Source: Phycisphaeraceae bacterium (GTDB lineage Bacteria; Planctomycetota; Phycisphaerae; Phycisphaerales; UBA1924). Taken from it: a DNA stretch of 46,111 bases. Below the pieces are notes generated by a model that made no database searches, had not been told where the DNA came from, and saw only the letters and a list, made by a program, of their open reading frames with translations. The stretch is from positions 1 to 46,111 of the forward strand of contig WUAJ01000001.1 of the NCBI GenBank assembly GCA_009827215.1. Reading direction: 5' to 3'. The position numbers and the translations under genes are program-made. Shown piece by piece: positions 22,774 to 30,433 of the stretch (position 1 is the stretch's first letter; each line of letters starts with the position of its first letter).

Positions 22774-23541
22774 TCAACAACAGCGACAACCAGACTCCGA
22801 ATCACTCGACGCGGTAGCAATTGCTTGTACCTGCGCGAACGCGGCGGCGATCTCTTCGTCGAGCACCTCGCGATAATGCGCGAGTCGATGCTCCGAATCA
22901 TCCAGTCCACCCCCAAAGGTTCGGTTGGGGTCGTTGTAGATGAGGTCAACTTCAACTTCACCAACGCGGAGATTATGAGCCGCGGCTTGCGCCCAGAGCT
23001 GCATCGGGAATGCGTATCCATCTTCTGTCAGTGTGATGCTGTCCATCGCGGAGACACGATGCGCTTTGAATCCGCAGAACGAGTCGGTGAGCGTGAATCC
23101 CAAGCGATCGTTGATCTCATTGGAGAGCGTCATGTTGATCGCTCGACGATCCGCCGGAGCGATGTCACTCTGCGCATCTAGATTGAGATAGCGAGATCCT
23201 GAGATGATGTCCAGATCTTCCCGCTCGATCGCGGCCATGAAATCTGGGATATGCGCCGGCTCGTGCTGCTCGTCGCAGTCCATCGTGATGACCCAGTCGT
23301 ACCCTTCACGAGAAGCGAACTCGAAGCTCTCTCGGAGCGCTCTGCCGTAGCCGTAGTTGGTTGGGTGTCGGATGATGTCGAGTCCCATCGGCTCGCGAAG
23401 TTCCTCAAGGATCTCTGGAGTGCCATCGGTCGATCCGTCATCGACGAGGAGGATGTTGTCGGCGTATTCACGCACGCGATCGAGGACGCCTCGCACATAA
23501 CCGGCTTCGTTGTAAACAGGGATCGCGATCAATACGGACAT
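22774..23541 (-). CDS. Family 2 glycosyltransferase (dolichol-phosphate mannosyltransferase-like)
   Basis: A 255-residue GT-A glycosyltransferase. It opens with VLIAIPVYNEAGYVRGVL and has LLVDDGSTDGTPEIL, the nucleotide-binding DDGS. A DxD-type motif lies in TMDCDEQHEP, and RHPTNYGYGRALRESF is typical of the DPM1/polyprenol-phosphate branch. It lacks a C-terminal membrane domain and is probably a cytosolic or peripheral membrane enzyme transferring a sugar to a polyprenol phosphate. Start 23541 has GGAG at 7-nt spacing; the in-frame extension to 23583 is not supported. The protein ends in SESGCRCC, an unusual cysteine cluster at the extreme C-terminus. It leads the operon with the BshC-like and binding-lipoprotein genes. 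Confidence 0.85.
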   Translation of the reverse strand: MSVLIAIPVYNEAGYVRGVLDRVREYADNILLVDDGSTDGTPEILEELREPMGLDIIRHPTNYGYGRALRESFEFASREGYDWVITMDCDEQHEPAHIPDFMAAIEREDLDIISGSRYLNLDAQSDIAPADRRAINMTLSNEINDRLGFTLTDSFCGFKAHRVSAMDSITLTEDGYAFPMQLWAQAAAHNLRVGEVEVDLIYNDPNRTFGGGLDDSEHRLAHYREVLDEEIAAAFAQVQAIATASSDSESGCRCC

Positions 23542-23649
23542 ACATAAACTCCAGAGGTGAGTATAGGGAGAGATCGGGTTCAAATCAGAACGCTCGTTCG
23601 GATACCCTTATTCCCAGTCGACCACAAGAAATCAGAGATCAGATCCGCT

Positions 23650-24276
23650 TCAATCTTGCGTTTCTGGACTCTGAGCGGCGTTTCGTTCCGCTTCGGAGCG
23701 TGCCAGCGAGGTGTATGCCGCAAAACCGAAGGGAAGCCGTTCTCCGGAATCGGATTCGTGCTCTTGGAGGTCCTCGGATGCAGATTCGAGCTGCTGCAAC
23801 AGTTCTTCAGTAATCGAGTGGATCCCGATGATCTGCGAGATCGGGAGCGTATACGACTCTCCGGTCGGCGTCGTTACTCTGAAGATTGTGCACTGGACAT
23901 CCGCGGAGCGCTCTCGATCCGCTTGGGACCCTGTCGATGAGCACGCGAAGAGAGGGAAGATATCCGCGATCGGGATCCGTTGTCCGAGTGAGGTGATGAT
24001 GCCCATGCGTCCATCAAAGAGGTCATCGACTGGTGAAGTCGAGTGCTGAGCGGCTGAGGGGGTTGGGCTTAAGCGAGCGCTGGAGCTTGCCGCGGCGCTG
24101 GACATCGCCATGAGGGAATCCCGAACGACATTGGACCAGAATAAGTCCCGGCGAGCTTGGACACGCATCGACTGAGGGATCATCGACATCGCAGAATCTG
24201 AGGGGTGCGTCCATCCGTACGCCGGATGATGAGCAGGATGAGCGGCTTGAGTTTCGGGATTGGTTGGTTGATCCAT
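23650..24276 (-). CDS. Hypothetical protein
   Basis: A 208-residue protein that I do not recognise. The N-terminal 85 residues are rich in Pro, His, Ser and Ala and look disordered. A folded core of about 80 residues follows, with GRMGIITSLGQRIPIADIFP, CTIFRVTTPTGESYTLP and ISQIIGIHSI. The C-terminal third is acidic (ASEDLQEHESDSGE). There is no signal peptide. The -10-like TATAAA about 10 nt before the ATG and the absence of a Shine-Dalgarno suggest a very short leader. It is divergent from the 98-residue protein at 24495. Confidence 0.65.
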   Translation of the reverse strand: MDQPTNPETQAAHPAHHPAYGWTHPSDSAMSMIPQSMRVQARRDLFWSNVVRDSLMAMSSAAASSSARLSPTPSAAQHSTSPVDDLFDGRMGIITSLGQRIPIADIFPLFACSSTGSQADRERSADVQCTIFRVTTPTGESYTLPISQIIGIHSITEELLQQLESASEDLQEHESDSGERLPFGFAAYTSLARSEAERNAAQSPETQD

Positions 24277-24494
24277 AGTCCGAAACTTTATACAGCGCTT
24301 CAGGAGGAATCAGAAATCACCCCAAATCCAGCTCAGCGGAGAAGAAACGGGCCCCATGGAAGGTCTGCTTTCGATATCCCACCACCCCACCGTCATAATC
24401 GGCACAGCATCCGCTGGAAATCGTTCGACGCGGATTCCCGGGCCAAGTCCGTCGATTGTGCCGCCGATGCATGGAGCAACGGAGGTTTGTTCTT
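24277..24494. other. Divergent intergenic region, 218 bp
   Basis: It holds the minus-strand TATAAA (24287-24292) for the 208-residue protein and a plus-strand CATAAT near 24394 that could serve the 98-residue protein. Nothing else is recognisable. Confidence 0.4.
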
Positions 24495-24791
24495 ATGGAA
24501 AGCAATGGAAAAGCATTCAATGAAGTCCGAGCACTGCTCAACAAGATGGACCGATCCATCGACGACGCTCGCAGCAAGAGACTCGGACCACCGGTTGGTT
24601 CGTCAGACCAATCAAAGAACAAGCCGGAAACCAAAGGCACTGTAGATCTTGATCAAGAGGTCGGCGGCTCCACTCCGACACTTCCGATGACTGAACTCCA
24701 ACGCAAGCGAGCATCATTCGGTCGCGCCAAGCCACTGAGTCGCAACGACAATCAGTGGAAAGCGACTGGAACCGACGGCACGATCGGCTGA
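24495..24791 (+). CDS. Small hypothetical protein
   Basis: A 98-residue hydrophilic protein of unknown function. GGAGG stands 9 nt before ATG 24495, a strong ribosome binding site that decides the start. The N-terminal third is probably helical (FNEVRALLNKMDRSIDDARS). The rest is polar and low in hydrophobic residues (KNKPETKGTVDLDQEVGG, RASFGRAKPLSRND), so it may be largely disordered. A strong terminator follows 44 nt after the stop codon. The good signals at both ends support a real gene despite its size. Confidence 0.65.
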   Translation: MESNGKAFNEVRALLNKMDRSIDDARSKRLGPPVGSSDQSKNKPETKGTVDLDQEVGGSTPTLPMTELQRKRASFGRAKPLSRNDNQWKATGTDGTIG

Positions 24792-24817
24792 TTGGTCGCT
24801 CACACCACTTCGCACAC

Positions 24818-26671
24818 TCAAGGCATCACATCAGCCCGCTGGGACATTACCCAGCGGGTGATTTGTTTTTCAAGCAATGGCAATGGGATCGAGCCGTCCT
24901 TGAGAATCTCATCATGGAATGCACGCAGATCAAACGCATCTCCGAGTTCACGCTCCGCGTATTGGCGCAGTCCCTTGATCGTCAGTAGTCCGATCATGTA
25001 GCCCGTCGCTTGTCCGGGCCAACCGATGTATCGATCAACCTCCGATTCGATGTTGTGGGGCGCTAAGGCACTGTTCTCGATCATGTAGTCGATTGCTTGC
25101 TGACGAGTCCAACCCTTCGCGTGCAGTCCGGTGTCCACAACCAATCGCAACGCTCTCCACATCTCCATGTTGAGCCGACCGAAGTTATCGTATGGATCGC
25201 TGTAGAGTCCATTGGTGGACTTGTCACCCATCTCGAGTCCCAGCGCCTCAGCATAGAGTGCCCAACCCTCTCCGAACGCCGTGAATCCCATCGTTTGCCG
25301 GATCGGGTGCTGGTTCTCGATCTCATCGACAAGTGCGTACTGATGATGGTGTCCCGGCACCGCTTCGTGCATTGTCAGCGCGATCATCTCATAGCGAGGC
25401 CGCTGGTCAAGCTTCGAGCAGTTAGCCATGAAGTAACCTGGAACTCCCGATTGGAGATTCCCAGGGTAGTAATACGCCGTGGGCGCGTTTGCCTCTTGGT
25501 ACTCAGGAAGTCGCTTGACACCGTAGGACAAACGCGGGAGTCGATAGAACAACTCGGACATTCCAGGATCCACGCGTTTGGCAATCGCTTGATACTCCTC
25601 AAGCAGTTCATCCGGATCGTTGTGGTAGAAGCGCGGATCTGTCCGGAGGTAGTTGGTAAACACTGAGAAGAGATGCTCCGGAGTGGTATCGAGGAAACCG
25701 CCGTGGTTTGGATCGGCGATCCAATCGGTCTGGCTGATGACTTGCATCATCTCGCGTTTGATCCGTTCGACCTCACCCAAACCGATGTTGTGGATCGACT
25801 CTGCAGTGATCGTCGGGATGGTCGTGTGCATCGCGAGCGCGGAGTTGTACCCCTCGATGCCGTCGATCCCATCACTGGCACCGAAGGACTCTCGGCATGC
25901 CGGGATGTATTCGTTCTGAAGAAACAACGCGAGTTCCATGAAGACCGGCACGATCCGATCCGCGATGACTGATTGTGCCTCCCTCGCGAGTTCGCTCCTT
26001 TGATCGATACTCGCAAAGGGTGCGTAGAAGGGTGATTGGGACGGATCGTTTCGGATCTCGGCGCTGCACTGTGCGAGTGCTTGTTGCACGGCTGGCTCAA
26101 CCACCACTCTCGGCGGGACGCGTCCTGATTGAATCCCGGCTCGCATGTTGTCGATGTGATCCCCGATCTGGATATCGACGCGCTTGAGCCGGGTGAGGTA
26201 CATCTCCTTGTGCGCCTGCGTGCTCATCGGGAGCCGTGATCCCATTTGAGGGAGCCAGATCTGAGGACCTCCGATCGAGGTGATCGGTGTCTGGAAGCTC
26301 TTGTACCTCGCTCGCTGCTGATTCACGCTCAGTTCGTATTGGAGCAGATCGAAGTCCGTCCGATCCGCTTCGTTGAATCCGGATTGGTCGAGCGAGCGGA
26401 GCTCGTTGAGGAGCTCTCGTTCTGTATCAATCCAGACCTGCTGAGCCGCGGCGGAAACATCGGCGAGCTCATCCAGACGCGACTCATCTTCCAGGATGAA
26501 GTAATAGCTGCTCGGATCACTGTCATAAAGCGCGAGCAAATAGCGATCCATAAATGACCACAACCCTTGATCCCGATCCTCTGGACATGCAGGGAGCTGG
26601 GGCTGTGCGAAGAGCGACATCGGGAACATCAGGATCGTGAAAGCAACGATAATCTGGAGCGTTCTGGGCAT
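24818..26671 (-). CDS. DUF885 family protein, exported, metallopeptidase-like
   Basis: A 617-residue exported protein of the DUF885 family. The N-terminal segment (TLQIIVAFTILMFPMSLFAQ) is a Sec signal peptide. The C-terminal half has MHEAVPGHHHQ, an HExxxH-like metal motif, and about 45 residues on FGEGWALYAEALG, which resembles the distal Glu of gluzincin peptidases. The N-terminal half is helical. Family members are thought to be peptidases or carboxypeptidase-like, but activity is not established for most. A GTG at 26704 would extend the gene, but ATG 26671 places the signal peptide correctly. The 3' coding end contains the terminator hairpin of the convergent small gene. Confidence 0.83.
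   Translation of the reverse strand: MPRTLQIIVAFTILMFPMSLFAQPQLPACPEDRDQGLWSFMDRYLLALYDSDPSSYYFILEDESRLDELADVSAAAQQVWIDTERELLNELRSLDQSGFNEADRTDFDLLQYELSVNQQRARYKSFQTPITSIGGPQIWLPQMGSRLPMSTQAHKEMYLTRLKRVDIQIGDHIDNMRAGIQSGRVPPRVVVEPAVQQALAQCSAEIRNDPSQSPFYAPFASIDQRSELAREAQSVIADRIVPVFMELALFLQNEYIPACRESFGASDGIDGIEGYNSALAMHTTIPTITAESIHNIGLGEVERIKREMMQVISQTDWIADPNHGGFLDTTPEHLFSVFTNYLRTDPRFYHNDPDELLEEYQAIAKRVDPGMSELFYRLPRLSYGVKRLPEYQEANAPTAYYYPGNLQSGVPGYFMANCSKLDQRPRYEMIALTMHEAVPGHHHQYALVDEIENQHPIRQTMGFTAFGEGWALYAEALGLEMGDKSTNGLYSDPYDNFGRLNMEMWRALRLVVDTGLHAKGWTRQQAIDYMIENSALAPHNIESEVDRYIGWPGQATGYMIGLLTIKGLRQYAERELGDAFDLRAFHDEILKDGSIPLPLLEKQITRWVMSQRADVMP
24835..24870 (+). terminator. Rho-independent terminator of the 98-residue gene
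   Basis: CCCGCTGGG (24835-24843), loop ACATTA, CCCAGCGGG (24850-24858), then TGATTTGTTTTT. It is a perfect 9-bp stem with a U-rich tail on the plus strand only. It lies inside the last codons of the DUF885 gene, where it encodes the TRWVMSQRA part. Confidence 0.75.
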
Positions 26672-26676
26672 GACTG

Positions 26677-26682
26677 AGCATA
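26677..26682 (-). promoter_or_regulatory. Leaderless-type -10 for DUF885 gene
   Basis: TATGCT on the minus strand, 5 nt before ATG 26671, with no Shine-Dalgarno. Confidence 0.35.
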
Positions 26683-26766
26683 GGCGATTGCGAGACCTGA
26701 CCACTGATTAGAGTTGCCCCGACAGATCGTGGGTCTAGGATACTGTGTCCAGAACGGACAGCATTC

Positions 26767-26837
26767 AGGGGATTGGTGTAACGGTAGCACGAAGGTTTCT
26801 GATACCTTTAGTCAGAGTTCGAATCTCTGATCCCCTA
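26767..26837 (+). tRNA. tRNA-Gln (anticodon CUG)
   Basis: A full cloverleaf can be folded by eye. The acceptor stem is AGGGGAT/ATCCCCT, the D arm GTGT...GCAC, the anticodon stem AAGGT/ACCTT with loop TTCTGAT (anticodon CTG at about 26799-26801), and the T arm CAGAG-TTCGAAT-CTCTG. The discriminator is A. The 3' CCA is not encoded and must be added by the CCA-adding enzyme. It reads CAG codons. A possible promoter, TTGCCC and TAGGAT about 16 nt apart, lies upstream. Confidence 0.95.
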
Positions 26838-26875
26838 TTTCCCATCCATAACTCAATCGATCAAGAATCGCTTCT

Positions 26876-28882
26876 TCACAAGTGGCGTTGTGCCAGTTCG
26901 TCCGAATCATCCGTGAGCTGCATTTTCAGGAGCTGTGCGTATCGACCGTCGGCTTCGAGGAGTTGCTCGTGTGTGCCGACCTCTTGAATAGTGCCGTCTT
27001 CGAGGACCACGATACGGCTCGCGTGACGGATTGTGCTTAATCGATGCGCGATTACGAAACTCGTCCGTGACTCCATGAGTGTCCCAAGTGCTTGCTGAAT
27101 CAATCGCTCAGATTCGGTATCGAGCGAGCTCGTCGCTTCGTCGAGGATCAGGATCTTCGGATCTGCGAGGATGGCGCGAGCGATCGCGATGCGCTGCTTC
27201 TGACCTCCGGAGAGTCGGATGCCTCGCTCTCCGATGACTGTGTCGTAGCCGTGCTCCAGCTCTGAGATGAATGTGTGCGCATTGGCGGCTTCTGCAGCGG
27301 CGATGATATCTTCTTGCGAAGCTCGCCGGCGTGCGTAACCGATGTTCTCTCCCACCGATCCATCGAACAGGAACACATCCTGCTCGACGATCCCGAGCAA
27401 TGATCGGTATTGCTCGATCGGGATATCTCGCAGGTCGATGCCGTCGATCGAGATCCTACCAACAGTGGGATCATCGAAGCGTGCGATCAGGTTGCAGAAA
27501 GTGGTCTTTCCCGCTCCTGAAGCCCCGACGAGCGCGATCGTTTCGCCTGGCGCGATCGAGAGCGAGATGTCGTGCAGGACCTGCTCTCCGCGTTCGATCT
27601 TGCCGCTTTGTGGGTCTTTAGTCTTGGTTCGGATCGGATACGCGTACGCGAGCTCATTGATCTCAAGCTGTCCACGCACGAGCGCCGGTTCGATGCTCCT
27701 GGTTGGTGCTGTGCTCGCGAACTCCTGATCTTCGTCGAGTAGATCGAGCACCCGATCGAGCGCCGCGAGGTTGTTCTGCACATTGGTAGCGCTTGCGACG
27801 AGTGCTTCCAGTGGTCCAAGCAGCGCGAGGAGGTACGCGCTGAACGCCATGAGATCGCCGATCGTGAGGGAGCCGTCGATGACTGCTGTCCCGCCGTAGA
27901 GCAGTACGGCGATCGACGCGACTGGGATCAGGACTTGCCAAACGATCTCGATACTGCGCGCCCACCACCAGGTATAGAGCTCTTGACGCACGAGCAGATG
28001 ACCCTCGCTCGTAAATCGAGCCGCTTCGGCTTGTCGTCGATTGAATGCTCGTACGACGCGCATTCCCGCGAAGGCTTCGGCGCTCATCGCATCGATGCCT
28101 TCTCTTCGAGAACGAATATCTCGGTACATCGGCCGGATGCGCTGGATCCATGTTCTGTGCGAAACCCATATCAATGGGAGCAGCACGATCGCTCCGATGA
28201 CCAAACGCCAATCGATCCAAACAAGCACAACGAGTGTGCCGAGAAACTGGATGATCGCACGCCATGGGTTGTAGATCATCGAGAAGATCAGATCCCCCAC
28301 TCCTCCTGCGTCTTCACGCAGGATCGAGGACACACCTCCTGATTTGAGATGATGGATCCGATGCAGCGGAAGACGCGACGCATGATCGAACACTCGCTTT
28401 CGGAGCGCGACCTGCACGCGTTTGGTGATGCGTGTGCACTGCCAGCGTCCCCACATGCCGAAGATGATCGATCCCGCGGTAATCACGAGCATGACCCCGC
28501 CGAGTTGCCAAATCAGAGCGACCCGATTGGATCGCGAGCCATCATGATCGCCGAGGAACTCAGGGAGCCCTGTGGGGCCTGGCGCATCGGTGATGATGTA
28601 ATCGATCGCAACCTTCGTGCTCATCGGCATCGCGAGTCCCAAGCCGACACTGATCGAGAGTGTCAAGAGCGACGCGACGACGGTCCATTGGAATCCGGAG
28701 AGCAGCTTCCAGAACTGCTTGAGCAATCCCAATGCGCTGCGGCGAGTTCGGGATTCGCGAGCTTTCTGGAGCGAATCATCGACCGATTCGTGGACCTGCT
28801 GAGTGTGCTTGCGGTCTTTGCGACGCTGGAGATACGCACGGAATCGGGATCGGCTGGATTGACTGGAACGCATGCGCGGCAT
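26876..28882 (-). CDS. ABC exporter, fused membrane and ATPase domains (MsbA-like)
   Basis: A 668-residue half-transporter that works as a homodimer in the inner membrane. It has a basic N-terminal tail of about 90 residues (QRRKDRKHTQQVH), six membrane segments, and a C-terminal nucleotide-binding domain. The latter has Walker A GASGAGKTT, Q loop IVEQDVFLFDGSV, signature RLSGGQKQR, Walker B ILILDEATSSLD and switch His in VIAHRLSTIRH. It belongs to the MsbA/LmrA/lipid-A or multidrug exporter type; the substrate is not readable. I chose ATG 28882 over a longer frame to 28987 because TACACT ends 5 nt before it; ATG 28873 is also possible. The gene is divergent from the DAACS symporter. Confidence 0.87.
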   Translation of the reverse strand: MPRMRSSQSSRSRFRAYLQRRKDRKHTQQVHESVDDSLQKARESRTRRSALGLLKQFWKLLSGFQWTVVASLLTLSISVGLGLAMPMSTKVAIDYIITDAPGPTGLPEFLGDHDGSRSNRVALIWQLGGVMLVITAGSIIFGMWGRWQCTRITKRVQVALRKRVFDHASRLPLHRIHHLKSGGVSSILREDAGGVGDLIFSMIYNPWRAIIQFLGTLVVLVWIDWRLVIGAIVLLPLIWVSHRTWIQRIRPMYRDIRSRREGIDAMSAEAFAGMRVVRAFNRRQAEAARFTSEGHLLVRQELYTWWWARSIEIVWQVLIPVASIAVLLYGGTAVIDGSLTIGDLMAFSAYLLALLGPLEALVASATNVQNNLAALDRVLDLLDEDQEFASTAPTRSIEPALVRGQLEINELAYAYPIRTKTKDPQSGKIERGEQVLHDISLSIAPGETIALVGASGAGKTTFCNLIARFDDPTVGRISIDGIDLRDIPIEQYRSLLGIVEQDVFLFDGSVGENIGYARRRASQEDIIAAAEAANAHTFISELEHGYDTVIGERGIRLSGGQKQRIAIARAILADPKILILDEATSSLDTESERLIQQALGTLMESRTSFVIAHRLSTIRHASRIVVLEDGTIQEVGTHEQLLEADGRYAQLLKMQLTDDSDELAQRHL

Positions 28883-28887
28883 CGGGA

Positions 28888-28893
28888 AGTGTA
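28888..28893 (-). promoter_or_regulatory. Leaderless-type -10 for ABC exporter
   Basis: TACACT on the minus strand, 5 nt before ATG 28882. No Shine-Dalgarno or -35 is seen. Confidence 0.45.
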
Positions 28894-28962
28894 GGAGAGC
28901 ATCTTGCAACTGGCCGAACGAAGCAGTATGCGGTATCGTGGAAGCAAACACGGAGAGTACTC

Positions 28963-30405
28963 TTGAGCACACGACCCAAAATCGCACTGCACTGGCAAAT
29001 CCTCATCGGCTTGATCCTCGGCATCGTCGTGGGGCTCGCGATCAACACGCTGTGGGACGCCTCCACATGGAACTCGATGGGGATCGATGATCCCTCTGCG
29101 TGGGTCAACGGATCAGACATCGAAGCGGTCAATCAAGATCCGAGCATCGCCGCGCGTGCAGCGCTCTTTGTGCGGAATCTCAACGGATTTGTGGGGGATC
29201 TGTTCCTGCGTGGGTTGCGTTTCATCGCCGTCCCGATCGTGGTGTTCAGTCTGATCGTGGGCGCTTCGAGTCTCAATGACCTCTCCAAACTCAGCCGTAT
29301 CGGTGGAAAGACCATCGGGATTTACCTTGTGACCACGGCGGTCGCGATCAGCATTGGACTGCTCTTTGCGAATATCGCGAAGCCTGGATCGTTCGTGAGC
29401 GAAGAAACACGCGACGGATTCGTGGCGCAGTTCGGAGAGCAAGCACAAGAGAAGGTCCTCGCGGCACAGAAACCCGATGTCTGGGACACGGTGCTCAACA
29501 TCGTCCCAAAGAATCCATTCGAAGCGATCGCGGCTGGGAACATGCTGCAGGTAGTCTTCGCGTCGCTCCTTGTCGGGATCGCGCTGACACTGATCAAGCG
29601 CGAGAAAGCGGTTGTCGTCATCAAGTTCTTTGACGCGATGACGGATGTAATCATCAAGATTGTTGAGATCGTGCTGATGATCGCGCCGTATGCCGTGTTC
29701 GCGCTCATTGTTGAGCAGATCGCGGAACTGGGACTGGACATCCTCGGCTCGCTCGCGGCGTACTCACTCGTTGTCGTCGCGGGACTCGCAACGATGATGT
29801 TCATCATCTATCCGCTCGTGCTTCGCGTGCTGACTGGTTCCAGCGGCATCGGTTACGGACGCTTTTTCAGAGCAATCAGTCCAGCGCAGTTGCTCGCATT
29901 CTCCTCAGCTTCATCGTCCGCGACACTCCCAGTCACAATGGAGTGCTGCGAACAGCGGATGGGGATCAAGGAAGAGGTCAGCGCGTTCGTGCTCCCGATC
30001 GGAGCGACCATCAACATGGACGGCACGGCGCTCTACCAAGGGGTCGCGGCGGTCTTCATCGCACAGTTGTATGGCATGGATCTGAGCATCTCGCAGCAAC
30101 TGACCATCGTGCTCACAGCAACGCTCGCATCGATCGGGACGGCTGGGGTTCCAGGGGTCGGGATGATCATGCTCGTGATTGTGCTCCAGAGCGTCGGGAT
30201 CCCGCTCGAGGGGATCGCGGTCATCCTCGGCGTCGATCGGATACTCGACATGTGCAGAACGAGTTGCAATGTGACAGGCGACTGTATGGTCTGCGCCGTG
30301 GTTGCATCGAGCGAGGACGCGATCGAGTCTCCAGAGCAGATTCAAGCTCGGATGAACGCTCCGCTGGATGAAGATCCGGTCGATGAGGGTCGATTGGACG
30401 GCTAG
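28963..30405 (+). CDS. Dicarboxylate/amino acid:cation symporter (DAACS/GltP family)
   Basis: A 480-residue inner-membrane symporter that imports glutamate, aspartate or C4-dicarboxylates with Na+ or H+. Family motifs are present in order: the serine-rich hairpin AFSSASSSATLPV, then GATINMDGTALYQGV (the NMDGT ion and substrate site), the second hairpin SIGTAGVPGVG, and VDRILDMCRTSCNVTGD in the last helix. The start is a TTG with GGAG at 7-nt spacing. Upstream in-frame sequence to 28732 is antisense to the ABC exporter gene and Cys/Gly-rich, so it is not coding. There is an extra extracytoplasmic segment of about 40 residues after helix 1. Confidence 0.9.
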   Translation: MSTRPKIALHWQILIGLILGIVVGLAINTLWDASTWNSMGIDDPSAWVNGSDIEAVNQDPSIAARAALFVRNLNGFVGDLFLRGLRFIAVPIVVFSLIVGASSLNDLSKLSRIGGKTIGIYLVTTAVAISIGLLFANIAKPGSFVSEETRDGFVAQFGEQAQEKVLAAQKPDVWDTVLNIVPKNPFEAIAAGNMLQVVFASLLVGIALTLIKREKAVVVIKFFDAMTDVIIKIVEIVLMIAPYAVFALIVEQIAELGLDILGSLAAYSLVVVAGLATMMFIIYPLVLRVLTGSSGIGYGRFFRAISPAQLLAFSSASSSATLPVTMECCEQRMGIKEEVSAFVLPIGATINMDGTALYQGVAAVFIAQLYGMDLSISQQLTIVLTATLASIGTAGVPGVGMIMLVIVLQSVGIPLEGIAVILGVDRILDMCRTSCNVTGDCMVCAVVASSEDAIESPEQIQARMNAPLDEDPVDEGRLDG

Positions 30406-30421
30406 ATTCCGGTGTGATACC

Positions 30422-30427
30422 TACACT
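30422..30427 (+). promoter_or_regulatory. Leaderless-type -10 for argS
   Basis: TACACT is followed by exactly 6 nt and ATG 30434, so the transcript should start at the start codon. No Shine-Dalgarno is present. Confidence 0.5.
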
Positions 30428-30433
30428 TGCTCG

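Noticed and set aside
26767..26837. tRNA gene as an integration site for a mobile element
   Set aside because: There is no integrase and no direct repeat of the tRNA 3' end; neighbours are ordinary chromosomal genes.
28732..28962. In-frame 5' extension of the DAACS symporter
   Set aside because: It is antisense to the ABC exporter's 5' end, Gly/Cys-rich and without homology; TTG 28963 has a well-spaced GGAG.
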